A stretch of DNA of 12,799 bases from Negativicutes bacterium UBA1444. Its GTDB lineage: Bacteria; Bacillota; Negativicutes; UBA1444. Positions 1 to 5,959 of the stretch are shown here, in pieces. Location of the stretch: positions 29,608 through 42,406 of the forward strand of contig DCTI01000111.1 of NCBI GenBank assembly GCA_002329525.1. The letters are read 5' to 3'. The position numbers were made by a program, and so were the translations under genes. A model generated the notes under the pieces. The model saw nothing but the letters and a program-made list of their open reading frames with translations, made no database searches and had not been told where the DNA came from. Every line of letters starts with the position of its first letter. The stretch's first letter is position 1.

Positions 1-120
1 GCGACCGTTGAGGTGCTGGAGAAGATCGAAGGCAAGAACCGGCTGATCCTTCGGACTACGGTCACCAATCAGGACGGGGTTTTGGTTACCGATGGCAAGG
101 CGACTGTTTTGAAAAAATAG
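1..120 (+). CDS. MaoC-family (R)-specific enoyl-CoA hydratase, C-terminal fragment
   Basis: An open frame runs in from the left edge and stops at TAG (118-120), giving the last 39 residues of a protein. The fragment contains VEVLEKIEGKNRLILRTTV followed by NQDG and a GKATVLKK end. This is the typical final beta-strand pair of the hot-dog fold of MaoC/PhaJ hydratases, which interconvert (R)-3-hydroxyacyl-CoA and trans-2-enoyl-CoA. The catalytic Asp/His region lies outside the window, so activity cannot be checked. A hydratase fits the neighbouring CoA-transferase, thiolase and hydroxyacyl-type dehydrogenase, and suggests the C4 pathway may extend leftwards. It is separated from the permease by a bidirectional terminator and converges on it. 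The family call comes from the C-terminal pattern only. Confidence 0.7.
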   Translation, partial: ATVEVLEKIEGKNRLILRTTVTNQDGVLVTDGKATVLKK

Positions 121-151
121 ACCCAACGAACACAAATAGTCGGGATTGATG

Positions 152-192
152 AAAAAGTGACGGTTGCTCATTTCGAGCAACCGCCACTTTTT
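152..192. terminator. Bidirectional rho-independent terminator
   Basis: A 9-bp GC-rich stem, CGGTTGCTC (161-169) with GAGCAACCG (175-183), has a 5-nt loop. It is extended past one A/C mismatch by GTG/CAC and flanked by AAAAA (152-156) and TTTTT (188-192). The A-tract and T-tract make it functional on both strands. It sits exactly between the converging hydratase and permease genes. Confidence 0.9.
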
Positions 193-219
193 GTAGGCGC
201 AATTTGATCTTCGGTAAGT

Positions 220-1632
220 TTACACCAAACCGGTAACCGCATGGAAAGCGATCATGACGAAGCTCATTGCCACGGTGACGAACACGGTGGTGAACCCGAT
301 ATCGATATACGATTCTTTGTGGGTGAGACCGCAGACCGCGAGCAGCGTGATGACCGCGCCGTTGTGCGGCAGGCTGTCGAGACCGCCGCAAGCCAGGGAG
401 GCGATCCGGTGCAGCATCTGCGGGTCCAGGTTAACTTGAGCGGCCCAAGCGAGCCAAGGTTTGGCCATGGCACCGAGTGCGATGGACATACCACCGGAAG
501 CGGAACCGGTGATGCCGGCGAGGATGTTGACGGTCAGGGCTTCAGAAACCAGCGGTGATCCGCCGAACTGGACGTTCAGCAGGAAGTCGGCAATGGTCTT
601 GAAACCGGGCAGGGACGCAATAACGTTGCCGTATCCGACCTCGGACGCGGTGTTCATGATCGCGAGCAATGATCCGATGGCGCCGGCATTGATTGCCTTC
701 GCAACAGTCATTCCCTTGGGCATGGATTTGTAACCGATGAGCACGGCCGAGGCAATGCCGACAACCAGGGCGATGATCAGGGACCAGTTGCCCAGAACTT
801 GCTTGACGCCGGGAGCCATCAACGGGGTGGGTTTGCCAAGGATTTTGACGAGGGTTTCAAATTGCTTCGGATCGAAATTGACCGAGAAGGTAACAATATA
901 GTTGACGACAACGACCAGAATGAGCGGAACGAGAGAAAGAATCGGCGAGGGAAGATTGGTCAGATCCATCTTTTCCGGTTCATTGATGGTGTGGTTACCG
1001 TAGCCTTCGCCGCGGGCCCTGGCGGTTTTGAGGCGCCAGTTCAACCAGGCCATGCACATGATGAAAATCGCGATTGACGCCACGATGCCGGTCACTGGCG
1101 CGGCATAGGCGGTCGTGCCATAGAAGTTGGTGGGGATGATGTTTTGAATTTGCGGGGTACCGGGAATGGCGGTCATTGTGATGGTGAAAGCGCCGGTGGC
1201 GATACATCCCGGAATCAGGCGTTTGGGGATATCCGCTTCTTTGAACAGGCTGGCCGCAAAAGGATAGATCGCAAACACCACGACGAACAGGCTGATGCCG
1301 CCGTAGGTCATGACGTAGCAGGCCAAAACGACAGCGAGAAGAGCATTTTTGTGACCGACTTTTTCCACGATCCAGTGGGCGATGGATTTGGCAAGACCGG
1401 TATCTTCCATGACTTTGCCGAAGACGGCGCCGAGCAGGAAAACGGGGAAGAAGGACTTAACATAAGTCACTGCGTTGCCCATAAATAATTCGGTATAGGC
1501 GGGCATAAGAGGCAGACCCTGCATTACAGCGGCGATGAGGGCGAATATGGGCGCGAACACGATGACGGAGTAGCCTTTAAAAGCGACGTACATGAGACAT
1601 GCAAGACTTAACCAAATTCCCAATACTTCCAT
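220..1632 (-). CDS. GntP-family permease (gluconate / hydroxy acid:H+ symporter type)
   Basis: A 470-residue, very hydrophobic protein with about a dozen predicted membrane segments. It starts MEVLGIWLSLACLMYVAFKG and matches the GntP family pattern, including GKVMEDTGLAKSIAHWI near residue 75 and the glycine-rich NILAGITGSASGGMSIALG stretch in the C-terminal half. GntP family members are inner-membrane symporters for gluconate and related hydroxy acids, and some are linked to 3-hydroxybutyrate enzymes. Here it is divergent from a CoA-transferase, thiolase and dehydrogenase operon, so a short hydroxy or keto acid such as 3-hydroxybutyrate is the likely substrate; this is inferred from context. 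The ATG at 1632 is preceded by AGGAGG with a 12-nt gap, which is long. A good sigma-54 promoter lies at 1752-1767, giving a leader of about 108 nt. Confidence 0.88.
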   Translation of the reverse strand: MEVLGIWLSLACLMYVAFKGYSVIVFAPIFALIAAVMQGLPLMPAYTELFMGNAVTYVKSFFPVFLLGAVFGKVMEDTGLAKSIAHWIVEKVGHKNALLAVVLACYVMTYGGISLFVVVFAIYPFAASLFKEADIPKRLIPGCIATGAFTITMTAIPGTPQIQNIIPTNFYGTTAYAAPVTGIVASIAIFIMCMAWLNWRLKTARARGEGYGNHTINEPEKMDLTNLPSPILSLVPLILVVVVNYIVTFSVNFDPKQFETLVKILGKPTPLMAPGVKQVLGNWSLIIALVVGIASAVLIGYKSMPKGMTVAKAINAGAIGSLLAIMNTASEVGYGNVIASLPGFKTIADFLLNVQFGGSPLVSEALTVNILAGITGSASGGMSIALGAMAKPWLAWAAQVNLDPQMLHRIASLACGGLDSLPHNGAVITLLAVCGLTHKESYIDIGFTTVFVTVAMSFVMIAFHAVTGLV

Positions 1633-1670
1633 AGATCGTTACATCCTCCTTTTCGTCTTTGGTTTGGCCC

Positions 1671-1720
1671 GTATGATTCCTGATACTTTGTTCCTGGTTT
1701 CTACAAAGCGGAATCAGTAC
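1671..1720 (-). other. Imperfect hairpin in the permease mRNA leader
   Basis: CTTTGT (1686-1691) pairs with ACAAAG (1703-1708). Across an asymmetric internal loop, GATTCC (1675-1680) pairs with GGAATC (1710-1715), and GTA/TAC close the base. It lies inside the leader predicted from the sigma-54 promoter. It has no T-run, so it is not a terminator; an mRNA stability or folding role is only a guess. Confidence 0.3.
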
Positions 1721-1751
1721 AAACAGCAAAACCATACTGTTCTGAACATTA

Positions 1752-1767
1752 TGCAAGATTTATGCCA
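1752..1767 (-). promoter_or_regulatory. Sigma-54 promoter of the permease gene
   Basis: Read on the minus strand, the sequence is TGGCATAAATCTTGCA. It matches the consensus TGGCAYR-N4-TTGCW at all the key positions, with the -24 GG and -12 GC in correct spacing. The expected transcript start is near 1741. It points at the permease and mirrors the plus-strand promoter at 2171-2186. Confidence 0.85.
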
Positions 1768-1936
1768 ACATACAACTTGCTAATTTATAGGACAAATTTA
1801 AGAGATGAATGTCAAAGCTTGAATGAATCTAAAAAAAATAGATCCATCTATAATGGTACCGCGGAAAACAATATGCTTTTTTTGAGGGAAAACGAAAAAA
1901 ATGTCGACAGTTTTGCGCGTCTAAGACCAATCGATA

Positions 1937-1973
1937 TGTTTAAAATTTTAGACAGTGTATAGGAAAAGATACA
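1937..1973. promoter_or_regulatory. Tandem 18-bp dyads, candidate enhancer (UAS) for the sigma-54 activator
   Basis: Two adjacent 18-bp imperfect dyads are one base apart. They are TGTTTAAAATTTTAGACA (1937-1954) and TGTATAGGAAAAGATACA (1956-1973), both of the form TGTnTA-N6-nnnACA. Related half-sites flank them: GTCTAAGAC (1919-1927), TTGTTAGACAA (1977-1987) and TGTCTA (2007-2012). The tandem pair is roughly 214 bp from the predicted start of the minus transcript and 242 bp from that of the plus transcript, a normal enhancer distance for sigma-54 activators. A similar dyad precedes the activator gene at 5896-5913. Assignment to that activator is inference, and AT-rich DNA raises the chance of accidental matches. 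Confidence 0.5.
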
Positions 1974-2058
1974 TAATTGTTAGACAAATCAAATAATTGG
2001 CTAGCGTGTCTATATGTTTATGTCATTAGCCTATAGCCATCGCCTTTTTGTTGGGTCC

Positions 2059-2077
2059 TAATAATTTCAAATTATTA
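2059..2077. repeat. Perfect AT-rich inverted repeat
   Basis: TAATAATTT (2059-2067) and AAATTATTA (2069-2077) are exact reverse complements around a single C. The repeat lies between the candidate enhancer cluster and the plus-strand sigma-54 promoter. It could be a protein site or a flexible or bent segment that helps looping. In this AT-rich setting it could also be chance. Confidence 0.4.
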
Positions 2078-2170
2078 TATAAAAGGGCAAAGATACTGTC
2101 GGGAAAGGATCATTTCCAGGCTGATAGAGTCAATTATAGAAATTGCTGATCACCAAGGGCCTATAAATTT

Positions 2171-2186
2171 TGGCATGATATTTGCA
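2171..2186 (+). promoter_or_regulatory. Sigma-54 promoter of the CoA-transferase/thiolase/dehydrogenase operon
   Basis: TGGCATGATATTTGCA matches TGGCAYR-N4-TTGCW at every conserved position, with correct GG to GC spacing. The expected transcript start is near 2197, leaving a leader of about 37 nt before the ATG at 2234. The E. coli atoDAEB operon, with similar enzymes, is also sigma-54 dependent (AtoC). Confidence 0.88.
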
Positions 2187-2213
2187 TAGTACCTAGGTGA
2201 TGCAATTTTTAAT

Positions 2214-2220
2214 AAAGGAG
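2214..2220 (+). promoter_or_regulatory. Ribosome binding site of the CoA-transferase gene
   Basis: AAAGGAG lies 13 nt before the ATG at 2234, longer than usual. A GTG at 2222 in the same frame is only one base from it, too close to be used. The family's usual N-terminus ([14 protein letters not shown]) supports the ATG. Confidence 0.6.
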
Positions 2221-2233
2221 AGTGTTCTACCGA

Positions 2234-3793
2234 ATGGCTAAAATTATTTCTGCAAATGAAGCCGCTAAACTTGTCAAAGACGGAGACATGATTGCCACTA
2301 GTGGGTTTGTCGGAAACTGTCATCCGGAAGCTGTGTCCGCTGCTTTGGAAAGAAGATTCCTGGCGGAAGGCGCCCCGCGCAATCTCCAGTTGACCAACTG
2401 CGCCGGACAGGGGGATGGCAAAGACCGTGGTTTGAACCATTTTGGCCATGAAGGAATGGTCCGGCGGGTCGTCGGCGGGCATTGGAACTTGGCCCCTAAG
2501 CTCGGAAAACTCGCTATGGAGAATAAAATTGAAGCTTACAATTTTCCACAGGGAACGATCGGACAATTGTTCCGAGCTATAGCCGCTCATCAGCCGGGAG
2601 TTGTGACAAAGGTCGGGTTGAATACTTTTTGTGACCCGCGTGTTGAGAGCGGGAAACTTAATCAGATGACTTCCGAGGATCTTGTGGAAGTTGTCCAATT
2701 ACGCGGGGAAGAGTGGTTGCTATATAAAGCTTTTCCGATCAACGTTGGGTTAATCCGTGGTACGACTGCTGATGTAAACGGCAATATTACCATTGAAAAA
2801 GAAGCGCTGTCTCTGGAAATTCTACCGATCGCCCAAGCTGCCAAAAATTCGGGTGGAATCGTGATTGCGCAGGTAGAACGGATTGCATTGGCAGGAACGC
2901 TGAATCCGAAAGCTGTCAAGGTACCGGGACACCTGGTGGATTACATTGTGGTGCCAGAAGACATGAGCGAGCATATGCAGACGTTTGCCGAGCAGTATAA
3001 TCCTGCTTATTCCGGGGAAATCCGGGTGCCGCTGAACAGTATCAAGCCGATGGATCTCGACGAGCGGAAAGTGATTTCCCGCCGGGCAGCGATGGAACTG
3101 ATCCCGAATGCCATCGTCAATTTGGGAATCGGCATGCCGGAAGGGGCAGCGAATGTTGCCAATGAAGAGGGAATCGGCAGCATGATGACGCTGACGGTGG
3201 AGCCTGGCGGAAGCGGCGGCGTGCCGGCTGGCGGACTAAGTTTTGGCGCCGTGACTAATGCGGATTCTTTTGTGGATCAACCCTATCAGTTCGATTTCTA
3301 TGATGGCGGCGGTTTGGACCTGGCATATCTGGGCCTGGCGGAAACGGATAAGCATGGCAACATCAATGTCAGCAAGTTCAAAGGTCGGGTAGCCGGCTGC
3401 GGCGGATTCATCAACATTACCCAGAACGCCAAACGGGTGATCTTCTGCGGGACGTTCACTGCCGGCGGCCTCGAAGTCAAAGTTGGCGACGGTCAGCTGA
3501 CCATCGTGAAGGAAGGACGGGCCCGCAAGTTCCTGGATCATGTGGAGCAGATCACGTTCAGCGGCAACTATGCTAAGAAAGTGAAGCAGCCGGTGTTGTA
3601 TATCACCGAACGCGCTGTATTCAAGCTGACGGCCGAAGGAATGATGTTGATTGAAATCGCTCCCGGGGTCGATCTGGAGAAAGATGTTCTGGCTCTGATG
3701 GACTTCAAACCGATTATTTCGCCGAACCTCAAATTAATGGATGAGCGCATTTTCAAGGATGAATTGATGGGGCTCAAGGACATGGTTCAATAA
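2234..3793 (+). CDS. Acyl-CoA:acetate/3-ketoacid CoA-transferase (fused alpha-beta, YdiF/Pct type)
   Basis: A 519-residue enzyme that swaps CoA between acyl-CoA donors and short-chain acids such as acetoacetate, acetate, propionate or butyrate. It carries both CoA-transferase halves in one chain, the size of YdiF and propionate CoA-transferases and not the split AtoD/AtoA form. The N-terminal half includes [18 protein letters not shown] (residues 17-34). The second half includes [14 protein letters not shown] (296-309) and [14 protein letters not shown] (321-334), where Glu323 is the expected residue forming the glutamyl-CoA thioester. It is first in an operon with thiolase and dehydrogenase, transcribed from a sigma-54 promoter. 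In catabolism it would activate acetoacetate; in fermentation it could release an acid. The family is clear, the substrate is not. Confidence 0.92.
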   Translation: MAKIISANEAAKLVKDGDMIATSGFVGNCHPEAVSAALERRFLAEGAPRNLQLTNCAGQGDGKDRGLNHFGHEGMVRRVVGGHWNLAPKLGKLAMENKIEAYNFPQGTIGQLFRAIAAHQPGVVTKVGLNTFCDPRVESGKLNQMTSEDLVEVVQLRGEEWLLYKAFPINVGLIRGTTADVNGNITIEKEALSLEILPIAQAAKNSGGIVIAQVERIALAGTLNPKAVKVPGHLVDYIVVPEDMSEHMQTFAEQYNPAYSGEIRVPLNSIKPMDLDERKVISRRAAMELIPNAIVNLGIGMPEGAANVANEEGIGSMMTLTVEPGGSGGVPAGGLSFGAVTNADSFVDQPYQFDFYDGGGLDLAYLGLAETDKHGNINVSKFKGRVAGCGGFINITQNAKRVIFCGTFTAGGLEVKVGDGQLTIVKEGRARKFLDHVEQITFSGNYAKKVKQPVLYITERAVFKLTAEGMMLIEIAPGVDLEKDVLALMDFKPIISPNLKLMDERIFKDELMGLKDMVQ

Positions 3794-3808
3794 ATATCCA
3801 GTGATGAG

Positions 3809-3834
3809 GGCAGGAACTTTGCGGGGTTCCTGCC
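3809..3834 (+). other. Intercistronic hairpin between CoA-transferase and thiolase genes
   Basis: GGCAGGAAC (3809-3817) and GTTCCTGCC (3826-3834) form a perfect 9-bp stem with an 8-nt loop. No T-run follows, so it is unlikely to be a full intrinsic terminator. It may set relative expression by partial attenuation or by protecting a processed mRNA end. Confidence 0.6.
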
Positions 3835-3859
3835 TGTCATTCAAGCAAGTTTTGTTGTG

Positions 3860-3865
3860 AGGAGG
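3860..3865 (+). promoter_or_regulatory. Ribosome binding site that decides the thiolase start
   Basis: AGGAGG lies one base before an ATG at 3867 but 7 nt before a second in-frame ATG at 3873. The second has ideal spacing and gives the usual thiolase start MQEVWIVGAKRTP. Confidence 0.75.
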
Positions 3866-3872
3866 GATGGCA

Positions 3873-5051
3873 ATGCAAGAAGTGTGGATTGTCGGTGCCA
3901 AACGGACTCCCATCGGGGATTTTTTGGGAAAACTCAAAGATGTCAGTGCCGTGGATCTTGGAGTGACGGCTGTTAATGCAGCCCTGGCGCAGGCGGCGAT
4001 TGCGCCGGTGCAGGTACAGGAGCTGGCCTGTGGACAAATTTACAAGGCGGGAGCCAAAGGGAATCCCGGCCGACAGATCCAACTGAAGTGCGGGATGCCG
4101 GTCGAAGGATACGCCTGCACGGTTGACCAGCAATGCGGTTCGGGAATGAAGGCTTTCGAGATTGTCAGCCAGTCGATCATGCTGGGTAAAAGCGACATTG
4201 GAGTGGCGGTCGGGATCGAGAGTATGAGCCAGGCGCCGTATCTGTTGAAAGGGGCGCGCGAAGGCTACCGGATGGGCAACGGGGAGATCGTTGACAGTAT
4301 GCTGTACGACGGACTGGTTTGCGCCATGATGGGGTATCATATGGGGCTGACCGCGGAAAATCTGGCGCAACAGTATCAGATCGGCCGTCAGGAGCAGGAC
4401 GAGTTGGCGCTGCTCAGTCATCAACGGGCGATACGGGCGATTCAGGACGGAACATTTGACGCGGAGATCGTGCCGGTTACGATCGAGACCCGGAAGGGCC
4501 CGGTCGTTATCGGACAGGACGAGCATCCCCGGGCGGATGTGTCACTGGAAAAGCTGGCGGCCATGAAACCGGCCTTCAAAAAAGACGGTACGGTGACGGC
4601 CGGCAACGCTTCCGGCGTAAACGACGGTGCGGCGGCGTTGGTGCTGGTGTCGGCCCAAAAGGGCAAAGAACTGGGCCTGAAACCTTTGGCCAAGTTGCGT
4701 TCCACGGCAAATTACGGCGTTCCGCCGGAAATCATGGGAATCGGTCCGGCCTATGCGATACCCAAGGCGATCAAATTGGCGGGCCTCACGCCGGACGATA
4801 TCGGCTATTACGAAATCAATGAGGCGTTTGCCGCGCAATTTTTGGCGGTCAACCGTGAACTGAAACTGGATCTGGCAAAAGTCAACGCCAACGGTTCGGG
4901 GATCGGTCTGGGACATCCGGTGGGCTGCACGGCGGCGCGGATCATCGTATCCCTGATTTATGAGATGCAGCGGCGAAATGTTCAATATGGACTTGCTTCC
5001 CTGTGTGTCGGCGGCGGGCCGGCCATCGGAACAGTCATAGAAAAAATGTGA
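3873..5051 (+). CDS. Acetyl-CoA C-acetyltransferase (thiolase)
   Basis: A 392-residue thiolase that reversibly splits acetoacetyl-CoA with CoA into two acetyl-CoA, or condenses them. Family marks are AKRTPIGDFLG (9-19), the nucleophile Cys88 in DQQCGSGMKA, ESMSQAPYLL, the NEAFAAQFLAV segment, the active-site His in GLGHPVGCTAARI, and the second catalytic Cys in LCVGGGPAIG near the end. The usual C-terminal pattern is GGGxG with small residues, so the Pro-Ala here is a small variation. The start at 3873 rests on ribosome-site spacing. It lies 79 nt after the CoA-transferase stop, with a hairpin between, and 20 nt before the dehydrogenase. The gene stops with TGA, which matters for reading the UGA in the peroxiredoxin. 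Confidence 0.93.
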   Translation: MQEVWIVGAKRTPIGDFLGKLKDVSAVDLGVTAVNAALAQAAIAPVQVQELACGQIYKAGAKGNPGRQIQLKCGMPVEGYACTVDQQCGSGMKAFEIVSQSIMLGKSDIGVAVGIESMSQAPYLLKGAREGYRMGNGEIVDSMLYDGLVCAMMGYHMGLTAENLAQQYQIGRQEQDELALLSHQRAIRAIQDGTFDAEIVPVTIETRKGPVVIGQDEHPRADVSLEKLAAMKPAFKKDGTVTAGNASGVNDGAAALVLVSAQKGKELGLKPLAKLRSTANYGVPPEIMGIGPAYAIPKAIKLAGLTPDDIGYYEINEAFAAQFLAVNRELKLDLAKVNANGSGIGLGHPVGCTAARIIVSLIYEMQRRNVQYGLASLCVGGGPAIGTVIEKM

Positions 5052-5071
5052 GGAAAAGGGGGAAATATCAC

Positions 5072-5812
5072 ATGAGAGGATTGAAAGACAAGGTTGTCAT
5101 TGTCACCGGAGCGGCCGGCGGAATCGGCAAAGCCACTGCGCTGCGCTTCGCCGAAGAGGGCGCGAACATCGTAGTGGCGGATTTCGTTGACGGTTCGGGC
5201 ACAGTGCAGGAAGTGGAAGCCAAAGGACAAAAAGCGATTTACGTACAGACCGACGTGACGAAAATCGAGAGCGCCCAAGCCATGGTGGCCAAGGCCATCG
5301 AAGTGTTCGGCCGGGTCGACGTTCTCATCAATAATGCGGGGATCACCAAGGATGCGATGATGAAAAAGATGGCCAAGGAAGCGTTTGATGCGGTGATTGC
5401 CGTCAACCTGACCGGTGTGTTCAACTGCACATCCGCCGTATTGCCGAACATGCTGGAAAACAAGTCCGGCGTCGTACTCACTACTTCTTCCATCGTCGGC
5501 ATCTATGGCAACATTGGCCAGACCAACTATGCGGCCAGCAAATGGGGCGTTATTGGCATGACCAAGTCCTGGGCCAAGGAAATGGCCAAGAACGGTCTGC
5601 GCTTCAACTGCGTGGCGCCGGGATTCATCGGCACCGATATGGTGAAGAAAATTCCGATGGAAGTGTTGCAGGAAAAAATTCTGGTTAAAGTGCCGGCCGG
5701 CCGTCTGGGCGAACCGGAAGAAATCGCCGCCGCCTTCGCCTTCCTTGCCTCTGATGACGCCAAATTCATCAATGGCGCCGTGCTGAGCGTGGATGGAGCC
5801 GCCACGATCTAG
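5072..5812 (+). CDS. Short-chain dehydrogenase/reductase (3-hydroxybutyrate dehydrogenase or FabG/PhaB-like)
   Basis: A 246-residue classical SDR. It shows the Rossmann glycine motif TGAAGGIG (12-19), NNAG (87-90), and a catalytic set of Asn112, Ser140, Tyr153 and Lys157 in the YAASK pattern. Asp37 ends the second beta strand (VVADF), which in classical SDRs favours NAD(H) over NADP(H). That points to 3-hydroxybutyrate or 3-hydroxybutyryl-CoA oxidation and away from NADPH-driven acetoacetyl-CoA reduction. The loop after Asp37 looks a few residues shorter than usual. The ATG at 5072 follows a purine-rich AAGGGGGAAA site; a longer in-frame extension back to 5003 overlaps the thiolase and is not plausible. 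It is last in the operon, before a terminator. FabG of fatty acid synthesis cannot be excluded, but no fatty acid genes are nearby. Confidence 0.88.
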   Translation: MRGLKDKVVIVTGAAGGIGKATALRFAEEGANIVVADFVDGSGTVQEVEAKGQKAIYVQTDVTKIESAQAMVAKAIEVFGRVDVLINNAGITKDAMMKKMAKEAFDAVIAVNLTGVFNCTSAVLPNMLENKSGVVLTTSSIVGIYGNIGQTNYAASKWGVIGMTKSWAKEMAKNGLRFNCVAPGFIGTDMVKKIPMEVLQEKILVKVPAGRLGEPEEIAAAFAFLASDDAKFINGAVLSVDGAATI

Positions 5813-5839
5813 TTTCAATCCTTTTGATCTGGATTGCCG

Positions 5840-5875
5840 CAACAGACTCCGCGAATATACGGAGTCTGTTGTTTT
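5840..5875 (+). terminator. Rho-independent terminator after the dehydrogenase
   Basis: A perfect 12-bp stem, CAACAGACTCCG (5840-5851) with CGGAGTCTGTTG (5860-5871), has an 8-nt loop and is followed by TTTT. It closes the sigma-54 operon and isolates it from the activator gene. Confidence 0.92.
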
Positions 5876-5895
5876 ATGTTAAAATGAAACAAGAA

Positions 5896-5913
5896 TGTCT
5901 AACGAAATGGACA
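5896..5913. promoter_or_regulatory. 18-bp dyad upstream of the activator gene, possible autoregulatory site
   Basis: TGTCTAACGAAATGGACA has arms TGTCTA and TGGACA that are inverted copies at 5 of 6 positions. It has the same length and layout as the tandem dyads at 1937-1973. Its right arm could serve as a weak -35 (TGGACA) with CATATT 18 nt downstream (5932-5937). Binding there would repress the gene, although the resulting leader would be very short. The link to the activator is inference. Confidence 0.45.
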
Positions 5914-5945
5914 ATGGAAAATATCATCGTGCATATTTGCGAATG

Positions 5946-5951
5946 AGGAGG
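5946..5951 (+). promoter_or_regulatory. Ribosome binding site supporting a TTG start
   Basis: AGGAGG lies 8 nt before the TTG at 5960. The protein from that codon, [14 protein letters not shown], begins exactly as CBS-domain proteins do. The next ATG in this frame is inside the first CBS domain, so TTG is the best start. Confidence 0.8.
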
Positions 5952-5959
5952 CTGGGTCA

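Larger units (their letters stand above)
1633..2233. other. AT-rich divergent regulatory region, no gene
   Basis: These 600 bases are visibly richer in A and T than the flanking genes. They hold two outward-facing sigma-54 promoters, a cluster of dyad motifs near the centre, and an AT-rich inverted repeat. A 66-codon plus-strand frame (1762-1962) lacks a convincing ribosome binding site and recognisable protein character, and overlaps regulatory motifs, so I treat it as noncoding. Confidence 0.8.

Noticed and set aside
1762..1962. 66-codon plus-strand frame inside the divergent spacer
   Set aside because: No convincing ribosome site or recognisable protein character, very AT-rich, and overlapping the minus-strand sigma-54 promoter and the dyad cluster.
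2222..2233. GTG start four codons upstream for the CoA-transferase
   Set aside because: One base from the ribosome site, and it adds four residues not seen in the usual family start.
3867..3872. First ATG of the thiolase frame
   Set aside because: It is only one base from the AGGAGG sequence; the ATG at 3873 has a normal 7-nt spacing.
5003..5071. Longer start of the short-chain dehydrogenase
   Set aside because: It overlaps the thiolase end and adds a basic, non-homologous stretch before the normal SDR start.
5924..5940. Possible sigma-54 promoter before the activator gene (ATATTTGC resembles the -12 half)
   Set aside because: The -24 GG half is missing at the required spacing, and the start would lie inside the ribosome site.
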